58,126 bases of DNA from the NCBI RefSeq assembly GCF_000350225.1, contig NW_005179064.1, positions 110,618 through 168,743 of the forward strand. The letters run 5' to 3'. Positions 39,214 to 50,194 of the stretch are shown piece after piece. The stretch's first letter is position 1, and every line of letters begins with the position of its first letter. A model generated the notes under the pieces. The model saw nothing but the letters and a program-made list of their open reading frames with translations. It did not search any database and was not told the origin of the DNA. The stretch is from Chondrus crispus. Lineage: Eukaryota > Rhodophyta > Florideophyceae > Gigartinales > Gigartinaceae. Both the position numbers and the translations under genes were made by a program.

Positions 39214-41547
39214 ATGCGTATTTACATTGATGGTCTCTGTGTGTATTTCCCTTATCCAAGGGTCTATCCAGAACAGTATGAGTACATGTGCGAGCTCAAA
39301 AAGACAATTGATGCTGGTGGTCATTGCATCCTGGAGATGCCTACAGGAACGGGCAAGACCGTTACTCTGCTTTCCTTCATAACTTCATATCACTTGCAGC
39401 GACCGGAAATGGCAAAGTTGGTCTATTGCACTCGAACAGTTGGTGAAATGCAGAAGGTTCTTGAGGAGTTGCAGATTGTCTCGAAATACCGGGATGAATG
39501 CTTTGCGGAAGACAACCCCGAGGCAGCAAAGTCCATGCCAAAAATGCTCGCGCTTGGTCTTACCACGCGTCGCAACCTATGCCTCCATCCAGTAGTCTCT
39601 GCCAAGGAGAGCAGAGATGAAGCTGATGCCGCTTGCCGCTCGCTTACTGCATCATGGGTTCGCAGTTCAGTCATGGAAGCTCAAACAGAAGGTGGGAGTA
39701 TGGCAAGAAATGAATCGCTTTGTGAGTATTTTGAAGGGCATCAGGCGGAGGGAGTCAATTCAATGATGCCACCAGGTGTTTACACTCTGGACGACCTCAT
39801 GGAATTCGGTCGTCAGAAGAAATGGTGCCCTTACTATACCGCCAGACATTGTCTCAGCTTTGCTAATGTTATTGTCTATAACTACCAATACCTTCTAGAT
39901 CCCAAGATCGCTGGCCTTATATCAAAGAACCTTGCGCGAGAAAGTATTGTTGTTTTCGATGAGGCCCATAACATCGACAATATTTGTATTGATGCGTTAA
40001 GTGTCAATATTCGCGAGGTGACTCTTCGGAAGAGCCTTGGAAATATTGCTAGGCTTCGGGAAACCGTCGGAAATGTGCGAAACACTAACAGAGCCCGACT
40101 GCGACAGGAGTATGAGCGATTGGTACGAGGAATGTCAACCAGTGGCATTGTACCACAACTGAATGTCGGAGACTCAATGCTGGCAAGCCCTAATATTCGT
40201 GAGGACATAATCGAGGAAACCGTTCCAGGCAATATTCGCAAAGCGGAGCACTTTATCCAGTTTCTGCGAAGGTTGGTACAGTATCTTCGAATCAAGAAAA
40301 TGACTGGAAGGGAGTCAAAGCAGGAGCAGCCGTCAAGCTTTCTCTATGAATTGCGCCAGGAACTGCAAGAAGATATTCGTCCACTAAGATTTTGCAGTGA
40401 CAGACTTAAGTCTCTGCTTCAAACCTTGGAGATATCAGAAGTTTCGGAGTTCACACCCTTGCAACTAATTGCAGATTTCGCCACTTTACTAGGAACCTAC
40501 GGTCATACGAAGAGCTTTGGTATCGTTTTCGAGCCGGTTGATGAGCGCCTACCAAATATCCCGGACCCAGTTCTCCAGCTGGCATGCCTTGACGCATCCC
40601 TTGCGATGCGGCCTGTTTTTCAGAAGTTTCAGAGCGTTGTGCTTACGTCAGGCACGATATCGCCTTTACCCCTGTACGCAAAAATCCTGGGCTTCCAGCC
40701 TATTGTAATGAAATCACTGACGATGTCAATGCAAAGGCAAGCAATCTGCCCGCTCATTGTTTCCAGGGGCCCAGATCAAGTTGCAATCAGCTCCAAATAC
40801 GACTGCCGCTCCGATATTGCAGTCGTACGTAATTTCGGCAATCTGTGCGTTGAACTCGCCAGTACGATCCCAGATGGAATGGTGACTTTTTTCACATCAT
40901 ATGTTTATATGGAACAGATGATCTCTATGTGGCATGAGATGGGAATCATAAATCGTTTGTTCGCGAAAAAACTCGTGTTCATTGAGACACCGGACACAGT
41001 TGAGTCGGCTCTAGCACTTGACAGATATCGAAAAGCATGTGATGCCGGGAGAGGGGCGGTGTTCTTGTGTGTTGCACGGGGGAAGGTGGCGGAAGGAATA
41101 GATTTCGATCGCCACTACGGCCGGGCAGTGCTTGTAATCGGAGTGCCCTTTCAGTTCACTGAAAGCCGTGTACTCCGAGCAAGGCTTGAGTATATGCGGA
41201 GTATGCTGAATATTCATGAGGGAGATTACCTATCCTTCGACGCTATGAGGCAAACAGCGCAATGTGCTGGGCGTGTCATCAGGAACAAGAACGATTACGG
41301 AGTGGTGGTTTTTGCCGACAAGCGATATGTTCGGGCCGATAAGAGAAACAAACTACCGAAATGGATCAGTGATCTTATGCCAGCATCTCAGGTAGACCTT
41401 GATACTCAGGCTGCTCTAAGTGTCACAAAGTTATATCTAAGGACGATGGCCCAGCCCCCGATAGAAGGGGAGATGAAAGTTGCCCTTCTATCTGAGGACC
41501 AAGTGGCTTCACTCAGTGCAAGTCGATTCGCAAATGTAGCTAACTAG
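39214..41547 (+). CDS. ERCC2: XPD/Rad3 helicase (TFIIH and nucleotide excision repair)
   Basis: A 777-aa superfamily 2 helicase. The start MRIYIDGLCVYFPYPRVYPE aligns with the beginning of XPD, so the ATG at 39214 is preferred over one 30 nt upstream. Motif I is EMPTGTGKT; the Fe-S domain has four Cys in NLCLHP, AACRSL, SLCEYF and KWCPYY; motif II is VVFDEAHNID; motifs III-VI include SGTISPLPLY, FFTSYVYME, GKVAEGIDFD and QCAGRVIRNKNDYG. As a TFIIH subunit it opens DNA 5' to 3' in excision repair and serves transcription initiation. Full length, single exon. Confidence 0.96.
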   Translation: MRIYIDGLCVYFPYPRVYPEQYEYMCELKKTIDAGGHCILEMPTGTGKTVTLLSFITSYHLQRPEMAKLVYCTRTVGEMQKVLEELQIVSKYRDECFAEDNPEAAKSMPKMLALGLTTRRNLCLHPVVSAKESRDEADAACRSLTASWVRSSVMEAQTEGGSMARNESLCEYFEGHQAEGVNSMMPPGVYTLDDLMEFGRQKKWCPYYTARHCLSFANVIVYNYQYLLDPKIAGLISKNLARESIVVFDEAHNIDNICIDALSVNIREVTLRKSLGNIARLRETVGNVRNTNRARLRQEYERLVRGMSTSGIVPQLNVGDSMLASPNIREDIIEETVPGNIRKAEHFIQFLRRLVQYLRIKKMTGRESKQEQPSSFLYELRQELQEDIRPLRFCSDRLKSLLQTLEISEVSEFTPLQLIADFATLLGTYGHTKSFGIVFEPVDERLPNIPDPVLQLACLDASLAMRPVFQKFQSVVLTSGTISPLPLYAKILGFQPIVMKSLTMSMQRQAICPLIVSRGPDQVAISSKYDCRSDIAVVRNFGNLCVELASTIPDGMVTFFTSYVYMEQMISMWHEMGIINRLFAKKLVFIETPDTVESALALDRYRKACDAGRGAVFLCVARGKVAEGIDFDRHYGRAVLVIGVPFQFTESRVLRARLEYMRSMLNIHEGDYLSFDAMRQTAQCAGRVIRNKNDYGVVVFADKRYVRADKRNKLPKWISDLMPASQVDLDTQAALSVTKLYLRTMAQPPIEGEMKVALLSEDQVASLSASRFANVAN

Positions 41548-41872
41548 GTCCTTAGCTGGTTACGTCGGAAACCGAACGCAAGCCGATGTGGTTGGATGTA
41601 TGAATTCTCCAGTTTGGAAGCGGCAGTGATGTGAAAAGTAGGACGAAGCAACATTTAAATTATTTTACACCGCATGGTGCGCACATGTCCGAGAATCAAA
41701 ATTGCAAGTCGAAACGAAAGCCTTTCCAACTGCTTCCGTATCACACATACAATCTCGAACAGACAGGCCGCGCGCCCGGAAACTGGTGCAACATATTCCA
41801 ACCCGAGTCAAAACAAGACTCTTCGAAAATATGCAGCTTCTGATTTCCAGCGTGTTTCTTTACTGAATTAAG
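41548..41872. other. convergent 3' intergenic region
   Basis: A 325-nt spacer between XPD and the WD40/coiled-coil gene. Nothing further is seen. Confidence 0.5.
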
Positions 41873-44800
41873 TTAGTTGAAAGTAAGCAATCGTCGAGGC
41901 GTTTCTACGTCATTTGGTGAAAGTTGGTCTTGATCCTCATGGCGAAGAGAGACGTTCCGTCTCAGTTGAGGGGCTGATGCTACTGTCGCAGCAAGTGGCC
42001 ACGGATTCGAGCCGGTCCGACGGGCACGCATCCCAACCACCGCTTGCCGCAACGCCTCGAGTCGATTGGCAGACGGAACATAAAGAGCTTCATCGCAGTC
42101 TAACAAGGCTCCTTGTCTCTCCCTGGCCGAATAGTATTGCGCAATAACACTCTGCACAACACCTCGAGAAGTCCTAAGCTTGTTTGCTGTGCTTCTCTCC
42201 TCTCGGGACACTCGCAAAAGTTCGGCTTCCAATTCATAGAGTGCAGGTAAAATGTCCACATGTGCCTGGGCGCAGAGCTTGTACTTCCGCGCTGTATTCG
42301 AAATATCTCGCAACTTCTCATGCATTTCATCCATTCCATCCTGAACCTCGAGTATAGTCTCATTCACCAACGCGTTGTTCACCGAGGAGCTGCTTCGAGA
42401 TGCACATCGCTCGCACATTGCCGAAGCTGCTGCCGTCGTCCCCAAGTCGTTTGCAGCTCCACTTCCCGAGTTGGCCGGTTTTCTTACGGCCGTTTCTGCA
42501 GATGTCATGGCTTCTCGCAGACCAGTAAGTTCTCGCTCTTGTTGATCCTGGACGACTTGCATTGCTTCAATTTGACTGCTCATTTGCTCAATCTCTCCAT
42601 TAGCGGACGTGAGTAATGCCTTAAGGGCAACAGCGTTGTCGTGACGAACGGGATCTTTTGATGCCGCACTTCGAAGACGCTCCAGTTGCTCTTGCAATTG
42701 AGACGCATGAGATTCCCCTCTTGTAATGACTTCCCTGGCGTGCCGCAACTGCTTCTCCAAGGAGCGGTTCTCGTCTTCTGCGAAACTAAGCTCTTTCTTC
42801 AATTCTTCAGCGGCGGCTTTGTATTTTGAAACCCCCGTGTCCAGTGCTCGATTTTCCTCCTCATACATGTCTGCGGCTGACTTCCGATGCAGGAGCTCCT
42901 CTGTCAGGATAGATATCTGCCCTTTGAGTGCCTCGGCCTTGTCTCGAACTTGATCTGAAATTGAAGAAGAACTGCCGATATCCTCAGGGAGCTGAAGACT
43001 ACTTCCTGAGACGCTCCTGAACTCTTCCTCCTTCTTCTCAAGCGCACTGTTTAAATCTCTTACCTCTGCCTTAGCGGAGTCAAACTCGCGTGAAACAGAT
43101 TCAAGCTCCATTCGCAAATGTTTGACTTCTGCGTAGTTCTCACCCCGCTCAGATGTCTCCTGTGTCAGTGAAGCTCTCGACTTTTCCATTTCAAGGGTGT
43201 GCTTTGAGCAGAGATCGCGTACGTGGGCTTCATGTTCTTGTCGTAGAGTCAAAAGCTCATTCTTTTGCTGCTCCACTGAAACGTCAAACTGTTCGAGAAG
43301 GAATTTTCCCGCGTCCAGAAGTTTTGAATTCTGCGATTTAAGGTCGGAAATTACTTTCTTCTGGCCCTCAATCTCAAGGTTGTTTTTCTCGATTATATGA
43401 CGGGATTCTCGCTTTTCGTTTTCACAATTCATCGCAACTTCTTCCAGTGTTCCTTTAACCTGTTTAAGGGCATCGTCGAGTCGCCGGTTCTCCTTCCCTA
43501 AGTCGTGAATTTCTTTATCTTTCATAGACCCGCTATCCTGCAAAACGCGAATACACTCCTCATAGGAAGACATGGCGTTCTCATTGTTCTCCCTGTGCTC
43601 GTTCAATTCACTGTATGCCATATCTCTGTCTTTGGTGACAAGGCGCAGGTTCTTTTCAAGTTGCTCCTTCAGCTTTCGTTCCTTCTGCAGTCTGAGACGC
43701 AAAGTAGCAGCGGTCCTATCGCTTGGAGCAACTCCTTGATTTTGATTGTTTTGCATCAGGTCGTTCTCGTCCCCTACGATAAAAGGACTGTTGATGTCTT
43801 GAATCACTGGCGACGACTCGATCAGCTGCATTCCAGTGTTCAACTCTTGCGTTATCGTGGCAACTCTCGTTCTAAGCGCATGGTTGTCGGCCTTCGTATT
43901 GCCCTCCGCAGAAAGGACGTTGTTGGTTAGAAGGGTAGCCAGCAGCTCCGAGATGCGACGCATTGTTGAAAGTAGCCCTTGCGATGTTGACGTAGGTAAG
44001 ATGTGTAGACATTTCTCTTCGTCAGCAGTATCCAGGGGAAACGGTGTTGCGCTTTGAGGCACCGGGGCAGTCAATTGATCTTTCCCGAGGTCATCGCCCA
44101 CCGCGTTGTCAGGGGGCATGTTTTCACCAGTGGCTGGCTTGCCTTTCGACGGATTATTCACGTGCTGCTGATACAGACGTGAAGATGCGACGATGTATGA
44201 ATCGCCACGTGATTCCCAAGTTTGACTGCCATAATCTGATTCCAGCGTGTCACCATTATCCGAGACATCCACGGAAAGAAATGGCGGCAAACGGCCCTTT
44301 ACAGCTGTACGAACGGCTTTGGAGTCAAGCGAATTGTCGATGGCCAGGACGGTGATCTCCTCAAACATCGATCGCTCCACAACGGCAATAGACATCAAGT
44401 CGCGTTCTTTCACAGAATCAATAGCAGTGAATGTCAAATCTTGTGTATCCCATTTGACGACATTTGGAATGTACTCTTGCGAGACATTACTGTAGCTAGA
44501 ATGACCCGCAACGGACCACACTTCCTGCGTCCCAACCCGGACCAAATCAGAAACAGGACCATTGTGAGGAGCCTTGTCCACCATGAGTTCGATTCCATTA
44601 CTGTCATCGCCTACAATATCAAAAACTTGGACGGCGCCATCAACAAGGCCAAGCCAAAGAGCATCGTCCACTCGCAACACACTTCGGATAGCTTCGCGAG
44701 CCATAGAAATCTCGCGGACGGCACCTCCCACCTTCAAATCCCAGACTAGAACCATGGCATCCTCCCCCGCGCTATAGAGATACTTATCATCGGCAGCGAG

Positions 44801-45196
44801 GGCGTTGACGGCCTCCTTGTGCTCGGTCCCACATCCCAACATGCAGTCAAAGGCTAGTGAGCCAAGATGGCATCTCCCCACGGTGCCGTCCTGAAGACCA
44901 AAGAAGAGGGCGTTCTCATTTGAGATCGGGAGAATGCAGAGAGGAACGGCGTGTACTTGGAAGCGGTTGGAGCGAAGTAGCTCGCCGGTTTGGGCGTTGA
45001 AAGCGTGAAACGAGCCGTCACTGCATGCGGCGTAGACGGAAATGCGGTCGTCGCAGGCAGCTATTGAACGGACTGGGCTCGGGAGCTCGGCTGGTTCCTC
45101 CCATTTGGGAGGCTCCGTGGAGAGGAGCTTGTGACGCAAAGAACCGTCGCGGGCGACCGCCCATAGACGGCCGTTTGCGAAAACAACGCGCGACAT
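41873..45196 (-). CDS. WD40 beta-propeller and long coiled-coil protein
   Basis: A 1107-aa protein. The first 350 residues or so contain WD-type repeats, for example HKEAVNALAADDKYLYSAGE followed by DAMVLVWDLK, and an earlier ISVYAACSDGSFHAFNAQTG. A middle polar region leads into a coiled coil of about 550 residues (from around 500) with many Glu/Lys/Leu heptads, then a short polar C-terminus with RRTGSNPWP. The start is the ATG giving MSRVVFANGRLW; a second ATG seven codons upstream is possible. The architecture recalls cytoskeletal or trafficking tethers, but I do not recognise the family and no motor domain is present. Confidence 0.75.
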   Translation of the reverse strand: MSRVVFANGRLWAVARDGSLRHKLLSTEPPKWEEPAELPSPVRSIAACDDRISVYAACSDGSFHAFNAQTGELLRSNRFQVHAVPLCILPISNENALFFGLQDGTVGRCHLGSLAFDCMLGCGTEHKEAVNALAADDKYLYSAGEDAMVLVWDLKVGGAVREISMAREAIRSVLRVDDALWLGLVDGAVQVFDIVGDDSNGIELMVDKAPHNGPVSDLVRVGTQEVWSVAGHSSYSNVSQEYIPNVVKWDTQDLTFTAIDSVKERDLMSIAVVERSMFEEITVLAIDNSLDSKAVRTAVKGRLPPFLSVDVSDNGDTLESDYGSQTWESRGDSYIVASSRLYQQHVNNPSKGKPATGENMPPDNAVGDDLGKDQLTAPVPQSATPFPLDTADEEKCLHILPTSTSQGLLSTMRRISELLATLLTNNVLSAEGNTKADNHALRTRVATITQELNTGMQLIESSPVIQDINSPFIVGDENDLMQNNQNQGVAPSDRTAATLRLRLQKERKLKEQLEKNLRLVTKDRDMAYSELNEHRENNENAMSSYEECIRVLQDSGSMKDKEIHDLGKENRRLDDALKQVKGTLEEVAMNCENEKRESRHIIEKNNLEIEGQKKVISDLKSQNSKLLDAGKFLLEQFDVSVEQQKNELLTLRQEHEAHVRDLCSKHTLEMEKSRASLTQETSERGENYAEVKHLRMELESVSREFDSAKAEVRDLNSALEKKEEEFRSVSGSSLQLPEDIGSSSSISDQVRDKAEALKGQISILTEELLHRKSAADMYEEENRALDTGVSKYKAAAEELKKELSFAEDENRSLEKQLRHAREVITRGESHASQLQEQLERLRSAASKDPVRHDNAVALKALLTSANGEIEQMSSQIEAMQVVQDQQERELTGLREAMTSAETAVRKPANSGSGAANDLGTTAAASAMCERCASRSSSSVNNALVNETILEVQDGMDEMHEKLRDISNTARKYKLCAQAHVDILPALYELEAELLRVSREERSTANKLRTSRGVVQSVIAQYYSARERQGALLDCDEALYVPSANRLEALRQAVVGMRARRTGSNPWPLAATVASAPQLRRNVSLRHEDQDQLSPNDVETPRRLLTFN

Positions 45197-46818
45197 GGCG
45201 CGTGGGGCGGGGAACAAAACCGTCCCCCTTCAAAAATGAGGGGAAGAGAGGCAACTGGGAATTCTCGGTCGAGACGAGACCAGCAAAAAAGGTCAAATCG
45301 AAAAGATTCGAATTCGCCGTTTGCAATAGAGCACGGAAAGGAAGTGAGGTTGGTGAGGTTGAGTAAAAAGGGAGGAAGGGTGGACGAATAGGACAAATAC
45401 CACAACGGATAACTGCGCGGATGCTGTACTGTATTGGAAGTGAAGCGGTTTTCCCGCGTGAGACGTTGACGCTTTTGACGCAGCCTATGAAACGGGCACG
45501 AGCTCGTGTTACGATGATGACTTCGTTGTCTCGCTGCTGTTGCTACTGCATCAGCAAGCTATCGGCTTGCGGCAAAACGTGCGCGAATTCCGGCCCATGC
45601 GCTTATTTGAATTTTGAATTTCTGGGCACATTCGCGCCATATCCACCGCACAAGGCTTCTTTGAGGTCCCTTCCACCGCGGCATGCAGCATGTGCAGAGC
45701 CACCCCGTGTCGTACCAGTACAACACCTCCACATGCAATCGGCCCCGTCTTCTATACACACATACTGTATCTCTGGTTGAAGCCAGGGGTGCAGGCCCTG
45801 CAGGCTGCGCTCCCCATCCACCATCAAAACCAATCACGTGGAGGCCTGCCCATCGTCACTGTGTTCAGGGTTTTCGTCCCAACACGCAGCGTTCAGTAGA
45901 GCACTGTGCAAGGAGACCTCAGTCCTTTCGAGGGGATGCTTTATCATCCGTTTCCAACTCCACTTGTAGAAATACTAAAGTGCTCTCCCCAAATTGGGAT
46001 GATGCATCGATTCGTTAAGGCTTTTGCTACAGCACTGCATGCCGTATTGCCAGTTGAGCATCTACCCCAGGTTCTTGTTACAGTCCAGACGAAAATGCTT
46101 CCGAGAGGCCTTCTCGTCTATCGTGTTTCACTCTGGCATGCACGGTACAATACATCTTGCAAGCTAGTCCAGTGCTTGTCACTTCCTGCATTCGCCTTAC
46201 ATTCCCTAGGAAGCGTCCAAAACAAGCCCCGACTGCCGCACATACGTGTGCGTACGCGCGGCTGCAAAATACCTTGAGCATTTGATAGCGACCTGCTCAC
46301 ACATTGTGGACTCACTGCAATGTGTCAGCAGGTGCTTCGGGTCGTTTAGTACACTCCCTACACCTTGGCTGTTTGGATGTTTTGACCTGAGTGCTGTACC
46401 GGAGCTCTTATTTTATGAGTGATGAGATGTGAACAACAATTGTTTCTGATCTCTCTGCAGGCATTTAATGCCCTTAAACGATATCTCGAAGCGATCTCTA
46501 CTCCCAAACCATCCCGAGCAGCTTGTTCGCTGTCTGGATTTGCAATGCAGTCGCAACCGCAATCGCATGGGGATTTTCTGAACAGCTGTTGTCACGTGCA
46601 CGGGCGAAGTGCCATTGCAACGGTACTACGCGCCGTCTTTCCTGTCCTTAGTCGCTTCTCTGCTATCCCCCACACGAGCTCAGCCCAGACTCAACATCGA
46701 ACTCAACAATATTAATTTACCACTCACTGGAGAAGTCAGTTTGGGACCCCATCTGTTCAGCTCGTCCCCACATCCATATTCTCACTTTCTTCCTACTTAC
46801 TACAATTCTCCATCCCAC
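45197..46818. other. 1.6-kb intergenic region
   Basis: Between the WD40 gene start and the 3' end of the GCP3-like gene. It holds TACTGTA at 45427-45433 and 45763-45769, and CACGTG near 45834 and 46587. Several open frames under 125 codons have no recognisable similarity. A small or non-coding gene cannot be excluded. Confidence 0.45.
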
Positions 46819-49614
46819 TTACCTTCGCCCTCGGGGACTAGGTGACGGTTCCGACATTTCCTCCCCTCTCATTTGCCGCCGCCGTGCGTAGTGTCCGTTA
46901 AAGTCCAACCTGAACAAAAGGAACACACATGAATCCACGATTCGGCAGTGTCTCTTTAGCGCCGCGAGGAATTTGTCAAGGCTCTCGTTAAATGACCTAT
47001 CGATTGCTTCAAGCCGGTCTTTCACTCTTTCAATGTCATTGCTACCCACGGCATGCTCGTGTAGCCTTCCCCTATCTGCCCAGGCACTCAGTTCTTCTTG
47101 AACCACATTGAACTTGGGAATCACGTTCAATACGGCACTTAATTCTGTCGCTACGTACTTGCTTCGGTCAGACAATAATGTTCGATCTTTGATTCTAGTC
47201 AGGTATACCGAATGTGCGTGAATCATGCCATCAAGGTCATCCGCTGCCGCCATGTCCCTCTCCAAAAGAGTCCATGAACCTTCCAGCACTTCGACAGTGC
47301 AGTAGTGCTGCATGTTCTGCACCACGTGCGACATCTTCATTCGAAGGTGATGCGCCCGTCTCACGACGCTCTTCATTTCGCGCCACAATTCCTCGTCTTC
47401 CCCTTCTTTCCTGCGACGTTTCTGGTCCTCAAACCAGCACAAACTCAAATACGCCATGCTCATCAAATGATCCATTCTCTTCAATCTCCAAAGAAGTCGG
47501 AATATCAATAAATACGCGTCCATTACCTTCGGAGCAAACACGGTGTTAAGGGGCGCATCCTCAACCCGATACGTTAACGAAAATACATCCCAACCTACTT
47601 CCGTCTCCTTTCCCTGTGGTGCTATTTGCACATCCAGTCGCTCAAGAATATCTTGATCCGTTTCTTCGTTGAAACTCGAACATTGCTGTAACGCCGAGTC
47701 CACAATCCCCGTCAGATTGTTTCGCAGAATATCAGCGTCTCCGTCCAGAATCGGAGCCAGTCCGTCCATGAGGGCTTGCGAGAAATCACCTTGTGAGAGC
47801 AAAAGATAATTCTTAATGGCTCCGAAATGATGACTGAGGTCAAACCGATCGAAGAACAAGGTCTTGAGTCTCCGACTGGCTGAGTCCTTGGCCGCCTCAA
47901 CTAAAGCCCTGACGTGGTCTCCATCAAATCTTGGGTCTCCTTCAAATAGCTTTTTTCTGTCAGATGCAAGACCTGCTATTAGCGGTGTATGTTCTTTGTC
48001 AACCCAGCTGGAATCCATGCAACATCGTCTCAAAAATGCAATTGACTTTCCAGCAATCAAGGCTTTCTGCACTATTCTCGAGTCTATCGACCCTGGAAGT
48101 TGATCTTTCCGAAGCTTAAATAAGCCCCACCAAATTCTCTGACTTGCCATTGATGCACTGTTTGGTCCGCCAGCCAAACCACCGATAACTCCGACCTCTT
48201 CCAACAGAGAAGCGGCTGAGTAAGGTGTCGCTTTTGATGCTATAGCAGCAATTCTAGGATCTTCCATTATGAAAAATTCTCCGTGATGGTCCGCTACAAC
48301 ACCCTCTAAGAGCCACCGCTGGAGCATTCGATTGATTGGGGCTGCTGTGCTCGCAAGTATGCGTGACATCATTTCGTGAATTGCAGTCGGAAGATAAGAT
48401 CCCCGATGGGCGCGTAAGTGCCCTACAACCTTCCCTCCGTGTAATTCTCTGGTATCCTCACACAGACGAGCCAGACATCGCAATCGAGGCTTTTCCGATT
48501 CGGCCCAAACATAAATCTTTCTCAGTGAGAGATCCCCAGGCTTTTGCTTCATCTCGTCACCCGTTGCTGTGAAGCTCTCTGAAGATTCAGCAATCCTACG
48601 CAAAGTTGCCAGACTACGATAATAAGTGTCCATCTCTCGGACGATTGCGATGCACATGTTCTGGTCAACAAGACCCCTCTTTTCACTCTCCTCTCCTTCA
48701 ACTCGGCGTTGAATGATGCGGAAAAGGAAGCCGATCTCGGAGACATACATGACTATGTCCCGTGTGGGCATAGTGACATCGACGCCGCTCGGCATGTTGA
48801 TCTGAACTGCTTCATTCTCAGAACTATCCGCAAACGACAGGAGCTTTCCGTTCTCACCTTGCACGATCAACAGAAGATCTTGGACAAGTTGTCTTTCCAA
48901 TGATTTGTTCTGCAATGGAGTAGGACTCTGTGAACAAGCGGTTGAAATTATGGCGGGAGACTTATCAACTGAATCGTTGGTTGTTCGCTTTCTTGGTTTC
49001 TTCTTCTTCGTGCTTTTCATGAGGTAGAAGTTATCGTCATCGTCTTCGCTATCAGTGACGAAGTCTTCACCGGCGCGGGTCATGATTTCAATACCAGGTT
49101 CAAAAGGACTCGCAGACACGCCAGGCCGAGAAAAATTAGCCTCGTCGCGGGTGTCGTTTCTGTATGATGGGGACCCGTCGTCGCCCACGATTTCCGTACT
49201 GGGAGGACTGCGGGAGAGCTCATCATCGGCATCGCTTGCGAGTTGTTTCACGGAGCTGGAAAGCGGATGGGGCTTCTTGATTGGGTAATCGGCGCCCGAC
49301 CCCCTCAAGTCATTGAGCACGTACAAAATGGGCCATACGGCATCCTGGTGCAACGCACGCTCAAACTTGAGGCCAGATGTTAACTCTGCAAGTTGAGTAG
49401 ACTCGGCATGGCGGCCGTCTCGGACGAGGCGGAAGAGCATTGCGTGACTGATTGACTCTGGGGTTTGAATGCTTGGGGATGTGGTGAGGGCCGACTCCAA
49501 AAGGCGGTTGGCCACATGCATGACGGATTCAAGCCTTTCATTCGGCACATGAGAAGCGACCAATCTTCGCAGTAATTCACCGACTCGTCCCGAAGAATCA
49601 TCGATAACGGACAT
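46819..49614 (-). CDS. gamma-tubulin complex component, GCP3-like
   Basis: A 931-aa Spc97/Spc98-family protein. Gamma-tubulin ring complexes nucleate microtubules. Grip1-type segments include VQDLLLIVQGENGKLL, a long helical middle with WLLEGVVADHHGEFFI, FKLRKDQLPGSIDSRIVQ, and KALIAGKSIAFLRRCC, the most diagnostic. Grip2 follows with a helical half including YLLIFRLLWRLKRMDHLMSM. GCP3 fits better than GCP2 by length and by an acidic, Lys-rich insertion near residue 200, but the subtype is not secure. The start is the ATG giving MSVIDDSSGRVGELL; open codons upstream lack ATG. Single exon. Confidence 0.8.
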   Translation of the reverse strand: MSVIDDSSGRVGELLRRLVASHVPNERLESVMHVANRLLESALTTSPSIQTPESISHAMLFRLVRDGRHAESTQLAELTSGLKFERALHQDAVWPILYVLNDLRGSGADYPIKKPHPLSSSVKQLASDADDELSRSPPSTEIVGDDGSPSYRNDTRDEANFSRPGVSASPFEPGIEIMTRAGEDFVTDSEDDDDNFYLMKSTKKKKPRKRTTNDSVDKSPAIISTACSQSPTPLQNKSLERQLVQDLLLIVQGENGKLLSFADSSENEAVQINMPSGVDVTMPTRDIVMYVSEIGFLFRIIQRRVEGEESEKRGLVDQNMCIAIVREMDTYYRSLATLRRIAESSESFTATGDEMKQKPGDLSLRKIYVWAESEKPRLRCLARLCEDTRELHGGKVVGHLRAHRGSYLPTAIHEMMSRILASTAAPINRMLQRWLLEGVVADHHGEFFIMEDPRIAAIASKATPYSAASLLEEVGVIGGLAGGPNSASMASQRIWWGLFKLRKDQLPGSIDSRIVQKALIAGKSIAFLRRCCMDSSWVDKEHTPLIAGLASDRKKLFEGDPRFDGDHVRALVEAAKDSASRRLKTLFFDRFDLSHHFGAIKNYLLLSQGDFSQALMDGLAPILDGDADILRNNLTGIVDSALQQCSSFNEETDQDILERLDVQIAPQGKETEVGWDVFSLTYRVEDAPLNTVFAPKVMDAYLLIFRLLWRLKRMDHLMSMAYLSLCWFEDQKRRRKEGEDEELWREMKSVVRRAHHLRMKMSHVVQNMQHYCTVEVLEGSWTLLERDMAAADDLDGMIHAHSVYLTRIKDRTLLSDRSKYVATELSAVLNVIPKFNVVQEELSAWADRGRLHEHAVGSNDIERVKDRLEAIDRSFNESLDKFLAALKRHCRIVDSCVFLLFRLDFNGHYARRRQMRGEEMSEPSPSPRGRR

Positions 49615-50194
49615 GGCGTTGGTCTTGTTTCGAGAATGAAAGTCAGCTCTGAGTCTGAGATTTTGCGTCCGGTCGTTCGCACAGCATAGCTCCCCAAATG
49701 AATTGAGGACGGCAGAAGACGAGAAACGCGGGCTCAATGCCGTGAGAGCAGTTGAAGAGGGTGATATCTATCTAGCGTATCAAAGGGTACTCCGTATGTA
49801 CAGTACGGCTGGCGAGAAATGAAAGGGCGTTTGCACACACAGTATTGCGGATAGAGTGTCCAGAAGTGGGGATTAGAGTAGTTGTTAGGAAAAAGCCCGC
49901 CATATTTTCAAAGGCCAATCGGATCACATTCGCCCCAAAGTCGCAAAGTTCAGGCTCAACGGAACGAAATTTTGTCACTGCATCCCATCCCCAACCCACA
50001 TTTCGTTTAACCTCACTATATACCCTCCTACTGTGCCGACCTCGCGCCCCCTGCCACTCCACACACACACACAAAACGAATCTCACTTCCGTGTCTTCCG
50101 TGTCCTAACGCGTCCAACTTTCCGCGTGCAGCCCTGTATTCATTCTCAACTGCGCGTGCAGCCACACCTGCTCATACCTCTTTTTCTCACTGCG
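49615..50194. promoter_or_regulatory. divergent promoter, GCP3-like / ataxin-10-like
   Basis: 580 nt with TACAGTA at 49799-49805 and a C/A-rich stretch (cacacacacacac near 50062) upstream of the ataxin-10-like start. The frame of the latter is open further upstream, but that sequence has no conserved protein features. Confidence 0.45.

Noticed and set aside
44584..44594. Sequence resembling a tRNA B-box (gttcgattcc)
   Set aside because: It lies inside the WD40 gene, encodes IELM in the sense frame, and has no A-box or acceptor stem around it.
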